9,574 nt of DNA from Phycisphaerae bacterium (GCA_015486815.1 WFQY01000487.1:1-9574); one strand, 5' to 3'; positions 1 to 7,819 are shown, counted from the first letter of the stretch. Numbers and translations are program-made. The notes: generated from the sequence alone by a model not told the origin.

Positions 1-76
1 GATAGATAAGGGGTTTGGCGGGCAGCTGATCCATACCATCAAGGGCGCAGGATATGTCATCAAGACCGACGAGTAA
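1..76 (+). CDS. Response regulator, OmpR/PhoB family, C-terminal end (partial)
   Basis: Reading from base 2 gives 24 codons and a TAA stop, ending in HTIKGAGYVIKTDE. This matches the end of the winged-helix DNA-binding domain of OmpR/PhoB response regulators, where a consensus like IHTVRGVGYVL forms the last beta hairpin (wing). The receiver domain and recognition helix lie outside the window. The gene overlaps the following histidine kinase by 23 nt in another frame, as expected for a cognate pair translated from one mRNA. It is probably the regulator acting on the 11-bp repeat arrays near 7781-7893, but that link is inferred from geometry. Too little protein remains to assign a subfamily such as CusR, CzcR or PmrA. 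Confidence 0.85.
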   Translation, partial: IDKGFGGQLIHTIKGAGYVIKTDE

Positions 77-1481
77 ATTTTATCAGAGCGTTGTTTTTCG
101 ACTTACCTTGTGGTATGCCGCGATTTTTATAGTTATTTCCATTATCGCTTTTGTTGCTTTTTACATGTCGTTGGAAAAAAATCTCAACAAAAGGTCCAGG
201 ACATTTTTGCAGGATAAGGTCGAAGAATTTTCCAAATTGGTGATGGCAGGCAAAGCTGGTATGCTGAATGATGAATTTCGGCGAGAGACCCAGTCAATCG
301 GAGTGAACAATGTTTATTACAGTTTTCTGGATGCTGGCGGCAGGACGTTGATAAGTTCAAATTCTCTCCATTGGGCCAATCTCAAGCCCAACAAGGATTT
401 AATCAGGATGGCTGTTCGGGACAAAAAACCAATGTTTGAAGTGGTTAAGCTCCCCCATTTTCGTCATAAGGTACGCATCATTTACGACTCGGTCGGATCG
501 GGGAAAATACTGCTGATAGCTATGGGTCTCAAATATGAGGAAAATCTTCTTTATGGTATGCAGATAATTTTTACCCGTGTAATGCTGTTGATATTATGCC
601 TCTCGATTCTCGGTAGCTGGTGGATATTGACGCGTGCTATGTCGAGGGTCTCGACCGTTACGAATACAGCGATGTCTATTTCGAGTAAGACGCTCGATAG
701 GCGCGTACCAGTCAGCAGCAGAGCAGATGAAATCGACCGATTGGCAGAGGCATTTAATAATATGTTGGCTCGCATCAGGACGCTTATCAATGCGCTGAAA
801 GATGTTACCGACAATATAGCTCACGATTTGAAAACCCCCATTACCCGCATCAGGCTTATTGCCGAGTCCCGAGTTTCTAACGGTGAGGAGAATACGAATA
901 TTGCACCTTCGGAATATCAGGAATTGTCCGGTGCGATAATAGAGGAGTGTGATAAGCTGATTGGTATGATAAACAGCTCACTTGAGTTGCGTGCGCTGGA
1001 ATATGACAGGGGGATAGTCAATCGAAATTTGAGCAGGATAAATCTTTCAGAGATGTTACATCAGGCTTGTGATATATTTCAGCCCGTCGCGGAGGACAAT
1101 GAGATTACGATAACCCTCGATGTTGATTCGGAGGTGGAATGTTTCATCCGTGCGGACAAAGACCTTCTCCAGCGTGCCTTTGCCAATATAATCGATAATG
1201 CTATAAAATATACAGCATCGGGAGGTATGGTACGGGTCGTTTTGAAACGTAAGGGTGATAGTTTTGTGGTCGAAATAAGTGATAACGGAGCAGGTATTTC
1301 GCAGGAGTCTTTGCCTCATATATTCGAGAAGTTTTATCGCGGAGACCTGAGCAGGTCGGCATGTGGTTCGGGATTAGGTTTGGCTTTGACAAAGTCGATA
1401 ATCGAAGCTCACAGAGGGTCGGTCTCTGTTGAGTCGCAGGAGGGTAAGGGGACAAAATTCACAGTCGTTCTATCGGCTTGA
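54..1481 (+). CDS. Sensor histidine kinase, CusS-like, two-component partner
   Basis: This 475-residue inner-membrane sensor kinase presumably phosphorylates the response regulator encoded just upstream. Visible order: TM1 about residues 16-38; periplasmic sensor region about 39-171; TM2 about 172-192; HAMP linker about 193-246; HisKA dimerisation helix with NIAHDLKTPITR, phospho-acceptor His257; then the ATPase domain with N box NIIDNAIKYT (378-387), G1 box DNGAGI (410-415), F box FEKFYRG and G2 box GSGLGLAL (438-445). All catalytic motifs are intact. Length and HAMP-HisKA-HATPase order match CusS/CzcS/PmrB-type sensors. The periplasmic region has a few His (106, 135, 138) but no Met- or His-rich metal site, so its ligand is unknown. 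The ATG at 54 is preceded by AAGGG about 8 nt upstream and keeps TM1; it overlaps the regulator gene by 23 nt. The 3' end overlaps the opposing pump gene by 12 bp. Confidence 0.93.
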   Translation: MSSRPTSKFYQSVVFRLTLWYAAIFIVISIIAFVAFYMSLEKNLNKRSRTFLQDKVEEFSKLVMAGKAGMLNDEFRRETQSIGVNNVYYSFLDAGGRTLISSNSLHWANLKPNKDLIRMAVRDKKPMFEVVKLPHFRHKVRIIYDSVGSGKILLIAMGLKYEENLLYGMQIIFTRVMLLILCLSILGSWWILTRAMSRVSTVTNTAMSISSKTLDRRVPVSSRADEIDRLAEAFNNMLARIRTLINALKDVTDNIAHDLKTPITRIRLIAESRVSNGEENTNIAPSEYQELSGAIIEECDKLIGMINSSLELRALEYDRGIVNRNLSRINLSEMLHQACDIFQPVAEDNEITITLDVDSEVECFIRADKDLLQRAFANIIDNAIKYTASGGMVRVVLKRKGDSFVVEISDNGAGISQESLPHIFEKFYRGDLSRSACGSGLGLALTKSIIEAHRGSVSVESQEGKGTKFTVVLSA

Positions 1482-4400
1482 CCGAGTGGTATTGATTTTT
1501 GGTTTCAGTAAATAAGCTGATATTGGCGGGATTATGATGAGGGTAACTATTGTGGAGGTGATAAGTCCGCCGATGACTGCGATGGCGAATGGTTGGAATA
1601 GTTTCGAGCCTACGTGCAGTCCGATAGCAGTGGGAAGCAGTCCCGCTATGGTCGTCAGCGTCGTCATTAAGATTGGACGAAGACGGACGGCGACCGCGGT
1701 TTGCAGTGCGTCGAGGACTGATTTTCCATTCGTTATCTGGCGGTTGGCGTAGTCAAGCAGGACGATAGCATTGTTGACGCAAATCCCGACGACGGTAATT
1801 GCACCCATAGCAACAGAGACGTTCAGTCCCTGATGTGTGATGAACAGGGCAATTACCGCTCCGATAAGCGATAGTGGAATCGTAATCAGAATTGCCAGCG
1901 GTTCCCTCGCTGAGCCGAATTGCATCGCCATTATCAGAAATATTACGAGGGTTGCAGCTAACAATACGAAGAGCATCTCTATTGCGGTTTTGATGAGAAC
2001 TTTATATTGGCCTGTGAAATCTATGCTGTATCCCGTTGGTAAATTGATTTTCGCAAATTTGGTTTTAAGCCTCTTTATTACCGATAAAAGGTTGCCGTCG
2101 ATTTCCGCAATGAGGGTAATTTCTCGTTGCCCATTGAGCCTGGTAATTGCGGGCGGGGAGTGTACTATTTTAATCTCAGCTATTTTCCCGAGCGGAATGA
2201 AGCTTCCTGAAGCTGTTGCGAGGGGCAGTTGTTTCAGCTCCGCGATGTCAGCTGATGATGTTAAGCTATTTTCGCAATCGAGTTTTACAATCACCGGAAT
2301 ATTTTGATTCTGGCGGATAATCGTTGTCGCGGTTACGCCCGTTCGCCAGGCTTGAATAGCTGAAAACATCTCTGCAGGCGAGACATCGAGGGCATTGACG
2401 CGATTGTAGTTGGGTTTGACTATTATTTCCGGAATTTTTATCTTTGTGTTGTTGACGATATTCGAGATATCAGTGTCGTGTGAGAGGATATTTTCCACGT
2501 TGCTGGCAAGTGTTGTGAGCTTGTTTGTATCGGTCCCGAAAATCGTTACACCAAATAGTGCGGGAAGTCCGGAAAAGCTTTCGTCTATTTTTTCCTGCGT
2601 TGGCTGATGATATAAGAATACCACGCCGGGAATCTGTGAGTATGATTTTTTGATGTTGAGCATGATGCTGTCGGCAGATAGTGTTCTTTGCGATTTTGGT
2701 TTGAGTTTGATGAGGAGCTCTCCTCGGTTTACCCCTTCTATCTGGTATCCTATCTCCGGAGAGCCTGTTCGTCTATATACGCATGAAACTTCGTTTTGTT
2801 CAAGTGCGATTTTATCGAGAATATCGCCAATTCGGCTGCTCTCGCTCAGCGATGTTCCCGGAGGGGTTACGTATTCTATCAGGAGTGCGCCTTCGTCGAT
2901 TGGTGGCAGAATCCCCGCTTGGGGGAGGAAGATTGCCAATATCCCGCTGGTGAGTAAAATCAGGGCAAGTACTCCCGCTATCCACCTGTGGTGGAGCAGT
3001 ACCTTAACGCATCTCTGTAACGGTGTGCGGATGAAATCGAGAGGGTCGCGTTTGCCTTGAGTGATAAAGGGCAGAGTTCTGCGGGTATTTGCAAAGGATA
3101 CCGGAATGAGAGTCAACGAGACTATCAGAGAAATAAGGAGAGCTGAACCAATTGTTACCCCGAAGGGTTTTAGAAATACGCCAGCTATTCCCGTTACCAA
3201 TATCAGAGGCACAAAGGCGAATACGGTAGTAAATGTTCCGGATGTGTCAGCAGATGCTATTTCGAGGGTGCCTTCGATGCTTGCGATGTCGGTTTGACGC
3301 TGATGCTTCTGGTGCCTGAGAATGTTGTCTGCTACTACTATTGCATCATCGACGATCATACCAATTGCAAGTGTAAGTGCGGACATTGTAACGATGTCCA
3401 GCGAGAGGCCAAAAAGGTACATAATCCAGAGAGAGGCAAGAAACGTAATTGGTATAGTCAATGCTACTATCAGGGCAGGGGTGATTCTTCCTATGAATAT
3501 GACAAGGACGATGATGACGAGTATCATTCCTTCGATAAGATTTTTGGCAACAGCACTTTTAGCTTCTGAGATGATTTCCGACTGGTCGTAGAATTTTTTT
3601 ATCCTCGTATCCTTCGGAAAAAGATGCTTTAGCTCTTTGATTTTTGCCGTAACCTGTTTCGAGAGCACAATCGGACTGATTCCGGGCTGTTTGCGAATGA
3701 AGAATACGACAGCTGGGTTTCGATCTGCGCGTATTTGGTAGTGCTTAAATGCAACACCATCTGCAACCGAAGCAATCGTCCCCAGTGGGAGGTTATCTCC
3801 CGCTTTCGTCTCAATGGGAATAGATCTGATGTCGTCGAGAGTCTGTATCCTGGCATCGCAACGAATCAGATATTCCTGCGAGGAACGTTTGATGTAGCTG
3901 GCGGATGTGGAAATGTTGTGCCGCTTTAAGGTATCAATCAGAGTGGTGAGAGGGATTCCCAGCTGTGCGAGTTTTTGTGGTGTTGTCTTTACTATAAATC
4001 CCCGTTTCTCTCCGCCCAATACCTTGACCGATGATACCCCGTGTACCCCCATCATGCGATTGGCAAGTTCATATCTGACTATGTTTCGCAATTTTACGGT
4101 ATTGCCTCCGTACACCGCGTATCCGAGTACCTCCTGCAGCGTGGTGCCGATATTTTCGACTGTTGGCTCGGTCCCGGCGGGAAGCAGACCCTTTAGTCTT
4201 CCAAGTCTTGCCTGCACGAGGTAACGTGCGTCTGTAACGGAAACATTCTGATTAAATTCGACCGTAACCTTAGATATTCCCTGAACGGAAATCGAAGCGA
4301 CCCTCCTTGTGCCCCGAATACCACGCATCTGATTCTCGATAGGGCGGGTAATCAATGTTTCGACGTTTTCAGGGGAGGCAGCTGGATAGTGGGTGATGAT

Positions 4401-4541
4401 GTTTACAACGGGGATATCGAGATGACCAAACAAATCGATTCCCATGTGGTTGGCGGAATATATTCCACCCAAGCCCACTAATATCGCCATCAGGGCAACA
4501 CTGAGAGGATGATATATCAGCAATTGTAAAACGTTTTTCAT
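1470..4541 (-). CDS. RND efflux pump inner-membrane transporter (AcrB/CzcA superfamily)
   Basis: A 1023-residue proton-driven inner-membrane pump of normal RND length, presumably trimeric, working with the adaptor and outer-membrane channel of the same operon. TM1 is near residues 8-28. The first porter domain includes HYPAASPENVETLITRPIE (51-69). The TM2-TM6 block is near 335-485, with the TM4 signature LAIGMIVDDAIVVADN holding the proton-relay pair Asp398-Asp399 (AcrB D407/D408). The second porter domain begins with LPPIDEGALLIEYVTPPGTS (545-564). The TM8-TM12 block is near 855-1012. The position of AcrB Lys940 is Asn923 (GICVNNAIVLLDY). The second porter domain (QPTQEKIDESFSG, VTIFGTD) resembles CzcA/CusA metal pumps, whereas TM4 resembles HAE drug pumps and lacks the CzcA D402 equivalent (Ala392). 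Substrate therefore cannot be assigned. The start at 4541 is preferred over the upstream in-frame ATG at 4589: it has GTGAGG 8 nt before it and puts TM1 at the N-terminus. Confidence 0.92.
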   Translation of the reverse strand: MKNVLQLLIYHPLSVALMAILVGLGGIYSANHMGIDLFGHLDIPVVNIITHYPAASPENVETLITRPIENQMRGIRGTRRVASISVQGISKVTVEFNQNVSVTDARYLVQARLGRLKGLLPAGTEPTVENIGTTLQEVLGYAVYGGNTVKLRNIVRYELANRMMGVHGVSSVKVLGGEKRGFIVKTTPQKLAQLGIPLTTLIDTLKRHNISTSASYIKRSSQEYLIRCDARIQTLDDIRSIPIETKAGDNLPLGTIASVADGVAFKHYQIRADRNPAVVFFIRKQPGISPIVLSKQVTAKIKELKHLFPKDTRIKKFYDQSEIISEAKSAVAKNLIEGMILVIIVLVIFIGRITPALIVALTIPITFLASLWIMYLFGLSLDIVTMSALTLAIGMIVDDAIVVADNILRHQKHQRQTDIASIEGTLEIASADTSGTFTTVFAFVPLILVTGIAGVFLKPFGVTIGSALLISLIVSLTLIPVSFANTRRTLPFITQGKRDPLDFIRTPLQRCVKVLLHHRWIAGVLALILLTSGILAIFLPQAGILPPIDEGALLIEYVTPPGTSLSESSRIGDILDKIALEQNEVSCVYRRTGSPEIGYQIEGVNRGELLIKLKPKSQRTLSADSIMLNIKKSYSQIPGVVFLYHQPTQEKIDESFSGLPALFGVTIFGTDTNKLTTLASNVENILSHDTDISNIVNNTKIKIPEIIVKPNYNRVNALDVSPAEMFSAIQAWRTGVTATTIIRQNQNIPVIVKLDCENSLTSSADIAELKQLPLATASGSFIPLGKIAEIKIVHSPPAITRLNGQREITLIAEIDGNLLSVIKRLKTKFAKINLPTGYSIDFTGQYKVLIKTAIEMLFVLLAATLVIFLIMAMQFGSAREPLAILITIPLSLIGAVIALFITHQGLNVSVAMGAITVVGICVNNAIVLLDYANRQITNGKSVLDALQTAVAVRLRPILMTTLTTIAGLLPTAIGLHVGSKLFQPFAIAVIGGLITSTIVTLIIIPPISAYLLKPKINTTRSSR

Positions 4542-4549
4542 TTGACGAG

Positions 4550-4555
4550 CCTCAC
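4550..4555 (-). promoter_or_regulatory. Ribosome binding site of the pump gene
   Basis: On the minus strand the bases read GTGAGG, 8 nt before the ATG at 4541. The TGA inside this motif (4554-4552) is the stop codon of the methyltransferase gene, so ribosomes terminating there sit on the Shine-Dalgarno of the pump. This supports translational coupling and decides the pump start at 4541 rather than 4589. Confidence 0.7.
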
Positions 4556-5139
4556 ATTCCCAAATGAGTGTGCATGAGATGTAACGCAACTAATGCCAGA
4601 GCAGCGGTAATTACAGCGTTGTATTCCTTATTTATCTTCCACATATTCCATGAGAAGTGGTCGCGAATTTGCCTTGCGTTTGGCAGGTGTACGGGAAAAA
4701 TGCAGTCAACTGATTTTTTGTATCTCTCCCAGTCGCTGGAAAACAGGCGGGAAAGTTTTTTTTCTTCATAAAAGATTTTCGGGCCATAGATAAGGCCAAT
4801 AATGAGTGTGACAGCAATAAAGTTTTCTACATCGGCTGTTATCGTGCAAAATCCCAATGCTATCAGGAAAGAGCCTAAGTATAGCGGATGTCGAACGATG
4901 GAATAGGGGCCAATGGTGCAGAGTTGCTCGCTTTTATGTATGATTCCTGCAGCCCAGCTTCTCAGGGATAATCCGAGCAGTACCAGGAGCAACCCGACTA
5001 TTCCCCACGGGTGGGAAAAGTTACAGAAGTTGTTGAAGTGCTGTTTTTCCCAGATGTCCTCGGCTACCAGCAAAATAACTACCATCATAGTTATGGTTGT
5101 TCGTTTTTTGATTAGTATGGTTCCGATTTTTTTTATCAT
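4552..5139 (-). CDS. ICMT/CzcN-like membrane methyltransferase
   Basis: A 195-residue integral membrane protein with the isoprenylcysteine carboxyl methyltransferase / phospholipid methyltransferase fold signature: RSWAAGIIHKSEQL (60-73), GPYSIVRHPLYLGSFLIALG (77-96, core Arg83-His84-Pro85) and FYEEKKLSRLFSSDWERYKK (123-142, Glu125-Glu126 and Tyr140). In the family these motifs form the S-adenosylmethionine site. Hydrophobic segments lie near 14-27, 45-66, 86-118 and 174-190. The real substrate is unknown; bacterial members need not act on prenylated cysteine. Its place inside an RND efflux operon recalls CzcN and NccN of Cupriavidus metal-resistance clusters, which belong to the same family. 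The ATG shares one base with the adaptor stop codon (TAATG), and the stop overlaps the pump's ribosome binding site, so it is locked into the operon. The extension after about residue 150, with one more possible helix, is poorly characterised. Confidence 0.85.
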   Translation of the reverse strand: MIKKIGTILIKKRTTITMMVVILLVAEDIWEKQHFNNFCNFSHPWGIVGLLLVLLGLSLRSWAAGIIHKSEQLCTIGPYSIVRHPLYLGSFLIALGFCTITADVENFIAVTLIIGLIYGPKIFYEEKKLSRLFSSDWERYKKSVDCIFPVHLPNARQIRDHFSWNMWKINKEYNAVITAALALVALHLMHTHLGM

Positions 5140-6221
5140 TAGTCCGCCACTTTATAAATTTTACTAAAATGTCCAAAAAATAATTCGTATGCACCTTCGG
5201 TTACAACATTCTCGGATAGCTTCAGGCCCGAAACGACTTCGACCATATTACCCTGCTGCCTGCTTGTTGTAATTTTTTGTTTGATGTATTTTCCGCCCGC
5301 ATTTTCTACAAAAACGAAGGGATTTTCATCTTCATCCCGAACAATAGCTGATACTGGTATCACGAGGGATGAGCGTGTTTGAAGAATAATTGTTCCACTG
5401 AGTCTCTGTTCGGGATGACAGTAGTTATTGATTTGTTTTGATTCGATCCACACAAGAGACGCTCCCTCAGGTGAGTTTTGGGGCAGGCGGGTCGTTACGA
5501 TACCTGAGATTGTTTTTTGGTTCAAAACGAATTCAGCCCGGCAGTTTTTCAAATTTACATTAGTAAATACCCTCGCGACAATTCGGAGATGATTTGGGTT
5601 GATGACCTCTGCAAGCTTTTCTGACTGCGTTACGAGTTGGCTGCTGGTAGCTTGCCGATTGATAAACCTTCCCGCTATTGGCGATTTTATGGTGCAGCGT
5701 GTTTTGATGGTATCCAGCTGCAGTTGTGCAGAGTTAAGCGATTCTCGTAGTTTGCTGAGTTTTATCCGGACTCGTGATAATTCATCTGCTGGCAGCAGGT
5801 GCTGGGTAACCATTTGCCTTTTCCGATTCATCATCTGCCGCGTAAGTTTTATGTTATTGGTTAATGTGTCGATTTGGGAGGTTTGTTGTTTTAATTTGTT
5901 CGTTATGCCAATTCCGCCGAGCTTGAACAGGGGTTGGTTCCGCTTCACCTTCGCGTTATCCGCAATGTAAATTTTCATGATTTTGCCGGTGTACGGAGAT
6001 GTTATTTTCGCAATATTGATGCTCTTTACGCTTCCCGTCCATCTGAGTGAGTCGGTAATCTCCGTTCGTTTCGGGTGCGAGGTGCGGATAATAAACGGCA
6101 GGGAGTTGTGTTCTCTCAGATGGGTATCGGAAATATTTCCCCGCACTATTACCGCACTGTTCCAATATATATACGCGGAAAATGCCGTCAGAAATACCAA
6201 TGCTATGGCTATAGGTTTCAT
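5139..6221 (-). CDS. HlyD/CzcB-type periplasmic adaptor (membrane fusion protein)
   Basis: A 360-residue adaptor bridging the inner-membrane pump and the outer-membrane channel. An N-terminal membrane anchor (about residues 3-19, no lipobox) is followed by the first half of a lipoyl/barrel-sandwich domain (ITSPYTGKIMKIYIADNAKV, 73-92). Next come a Gln/Lys-rich alpha-helical hairpin (about 107-172), the second lipoyl half (IKSPIAGRFINRQATSSQLV, 178-197), a beta-barrel domain (about 208-282) and a membrane-proximal domain (about 283-355, IPVSAIVRDEDENPFVFVEN). Order and length are normal for RND adaptors. There is no His- or Met-rich N-terminal metal-binding segment like those of some CzcB/CusB proteins. 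The ATG at 6221 forms an ATGA overlap with the stop of the upstream channel gene and has GAGGG about 10 nt before it, so translation is probably coupled. Confidence 0.93.
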   Translation of the reverse strand: MKPIAIALVFLTAFSAYIYWNSAVIVRGNISDTHLREHNSLPFIIRTSHPKRTEITDSLRWTGSVKSINIAKITSPYTGKIMKIYIADNAKVKRNQPLFKLGGIGITNKLKQQTSQIDTLTNNIKLTRQMMNRKRQMVTQHLLPADELSRVRIKLSKLRESLNSAQLQLDTIKTRCTIKSPIAGRFINRQATSSQLVTQSEKLAEVINPNHLRIVARVFTNVNLKNCRAEFVLNQKTISGIVTTRLPQNSPEGASLVWIESKQINNYCHPEQRLSGTIILQTRSSLVIPVSAIVRDEDENPFVFVENAGGKYIKQKITTSRQQGNMVEVVSGLKLSENVVTEGAYELFFGHFSKIYKVAD

Positions 6222-7762
6222 CTTTTTATATCCCTCGCTGATGATATTTTAATAACTTTTTGATTTGGGGTAATATAGCGTCCGGACTCTATTTCAAGGG
6301 CGATTGATAAATCTGTAAGCCCTTCCCTGAATCTCGAGAGCTTTATCTGTTTTTGGGTTATTTCCAACAGGATGGTTTCGACCTTCAGTAAATTACCGGC
6401 ATATTGCAGGGTGTTTTGATATTTCACCGCCAACTGTTTTAGCCGCTGAATCGATTTTTTTTCAAGAGATATTTCACGGTGCATTGTATTGATCTTTGCG
6501 ATAGTTTTTGCAATTTGGTTTTCTGCCTCGAAAATTCTCGCAAGATATTCATCGAATACCTCTCGTCGTTTCGCACGTGCCCTGGTGATATTCCCCTGAT
6601 TTTGGTCGAATATTGGTAAGTCAAAGGAGATGCCGAACCCTGCTGTTCGTATCCTGTCGGTATCCTTGCTTGCCAAAAATCCCATCGTTATTTTGGGAAA
6701 CTGATTCAATATTTCCGTCCGGACCCGCTGTTCCTGGCTTTCATAGCCAGCTTTTAATGCGAGCAGGTCGAGTCTGCTGTTCTCTATTCCGTTTATCAAT
6801 TTGCCAGCAGAGAGATTTGCGGGTAACCCGATTGGCTTGATATTTTTTTGAATCGGGATTTTGATATTGCTCGCTAACCCCATCAACCGGTTGAGGGTAA
6901 GCTGTTCCTGAGTCCTTTGCTCTTCGAGTGTGAGGAGGAGTTTACTGGTATGCTCAAGGTTGTCCCGGACTTTTTTGTTATCATATACGGTCAGGTATCC
7001 CGCATTTATGCCTTTGTTGACGGAGGAAGAAAACTGTTTCAGCTGCCGCTGCATAATCTTTGCCAGTTTTATCTGTTCATTGAGACAAACCAGATGGTAC
7101 ACGTGTATTCTCGCTGCCTGTGCGACCTGCCATTCCTGCCAAGCTATCTCGAGGTCGATGGAATTTGCCTTTGCCGAGGCAGATGCCTTTTTTGAATTCA
7201 GCGTAATAAGAGATGTCAGGTCCCACTGGATTCCTAAACTGCAGGCATTATGTGAATGAGTGGAATTGCTCTCAGGTGAACTTCCCGTATCAGGTGAAGA
7301 TTTCCCGGTTACGGCATTGATTATTGATTTTGATACCTGGCTGCGGATTGCGGATTTTATCTTTGTGCCTGTCCTCTGCCTGTCAGTATTTGTTCGTGGA
7401 TGCGGAAGGGCAAGGCTGAACGAAACCTGCGGGTTAGGCAGCAGGCCTGCCTGAATAACCTGTGATTGTGCTATCCGTCGTTTATCGCGTGCGAGTTTGA
7501 GCTCAGGATTGACCAGTACCGCTAAAATAGCAGCTTCTTTCGGGCTTAGACCGTCGGCCAGATTGAATATGAGGGGCTTGAGAAGGGGGTGCTTTATCTT
7601 GCTCGCTTCCACCGCGATAATCTTGAAGTCCGGATTTGAAACATGTTCCGCGGATAATGGGCGTGGACGATAAGTCTGGCAACCGCTGCTGAGAAACAGT
7701 ATCATCAACTGCGCGATCACAGATAATCCTGGCCATAAAATTCTAATCATAAACGATAACAT
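6218..7762 (-). CDS. TolC/CzcC-family outer-membrane efflux lipoprotein
   Basis: A 514-residue outer-membrane channel of the OEP family, presumably trimeric, forming the exit duct of the pump. A lipoprotein signal ends in FLSSGC with lipobox Cys28. Two OEP repeats follow: about 76-290 (NPELKLARDKRRIAQSQVIQ, LLPNPQVSFSLALP, then long helices) and about 325-495 (RLDLLALKAGYESQEQRVR, FGISFDLPIFDQNQGNITRA at 376-395). The second repeat's LPIFDQNQGNI motif is typical of the CzcC/CusC branch. The first beta-barrel hairpin contains an unusual hydrophilic insert at about 120-175. This is the first gene of the operon. The ATG at 7762 lies only about 2 nt after the predicted transcription start, with no Shine-Dalgarno, so translation may be leaderless. 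A second in-frame ATG at 7750 also leaves a complete signal peptide (24 residues to the Cys). The stop overlaps the adaptor start by 4 nt. Confidence 0.92.
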   Translation of the reverse strand: MLSFMIRILWPGLSVIAQLMILFLSSGCQTYRPRPLSAEHVSNPDFKIIAVEASKIKHPLLKPLIFNLADGLSPKEAAILAVLVNPELKLARDKRRIAQSQVIQAGLLPNPQVSFSLALPHPRTNTDRQRTGTKIKSAIRSQVSKSIINAVTGKSSPDTGSSPESNSTHSHNACSLGIQWDLTSLITLNSKKASASAKANSIDLEIAWQEWQVAQAARIHVYHLVCLNEQIKLAKIMQRQLKQFSSSVNKGINAGYLTVYDNKKVRDNLEHTSKLLLTLEEQRTQEQLTLNRLMGLASNIKIPIQKNIKPIGLPANLSAGKLINGIENSRLDLLALKAGYESQEQRVRTEILNQFPKITMGFLASKDTDRIRTAGFGISFDLPIFDQNQGNITRARAKRREVFDEYLARIFEAENQIAKTIAKINTMHREISLEKKSIQRLKQLAVKYQNTLQYAGNLLKVETILLEITQKQIKLSRFREGLTDLSIALEIESGRYITPNQKVIKISSARDIKR

Positions 7763-7770
7763 GGTGGTGC

Positions 7771-7779
7771 ATTATACCA
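7771..7779 (-). promoter_or_regulatory. Extended -10 promoter of the efflux operon
   Basis: The minus strand reads TGGTATAAT, a perfect TGn-TATAAT extended -10 with the hexamer at 7776-7771. No TTGACA-like -35 is seen 16-18 bp upstream (ATCTTA at 17 bp spacing); that space is filled by the 11-bp repeat array at 7781-7813. A start of transcription near 7764 is expected, just before or at the first ATG of the channel gene. The layout suggests an activator-dependent promoter. Confidence 0.65.
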
Positions 7780-7780
7780 C

Positions 7781-7813
7781 TACGGGATTACCGTAAGATG
7801 ACCGGAACATTAC
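7781..7813 (-). promoter_or_regulatory. Triple 11-bp direct-repeat operator, efflux side
   Basis: Read on the minus strand, three abutting 11-mers occur: GTAATGTTCCG (7813-7803), GTCATCTTACG (7802-7792) and GTAATCCCGTA (7791-7781). They end 4 bp before the TATAAT hexamer. A conserved 7-bp core (GTAATNT-like) plus a 4-bp linker at 11-bp period is how PhoB/OmpR-family regulators bind, with tandem dimers replacing the -35. The same motif in the same geometry sits upstream of the opposite promoter, which makes chance unlikely. The identity of the binding protein is inferred. Confidence 0.65.
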
Positions 7814-7819
7814 CATTTG

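Noticed and set aside
1837..2307. A 156-codon plus-strand open frame, the longest of several antisense to the pump gene
   Set aside because: It lies wholly inside the well-supported pump gene on the other strand, shows no recognisable domain, and fits the usual shadow-frame pattern. The minus-strand product has conserved RND motifs throughout.
3294..3569. Plus-strand frame with Cys-rich (CKCKCGHC) and Asp-rich (DKDDDDE) stretches that looks metal-binding
   Set aside because: It is antisense to the pump TM2-TM4 region; the odd composition follows from reading hydrophobic-helix codons (Val, Ile, Met) backwards. No ribosome binding site or independent support.
4542..4589. Upstream ATG at 4589 as the start of the pump
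   Set aside because: It would add 16 residues before TM1 and overlap the methyltransferase by 38 nt. The ATG at 4541 has a well-spaced GTGAGG and gives the normal RND N-terminus.
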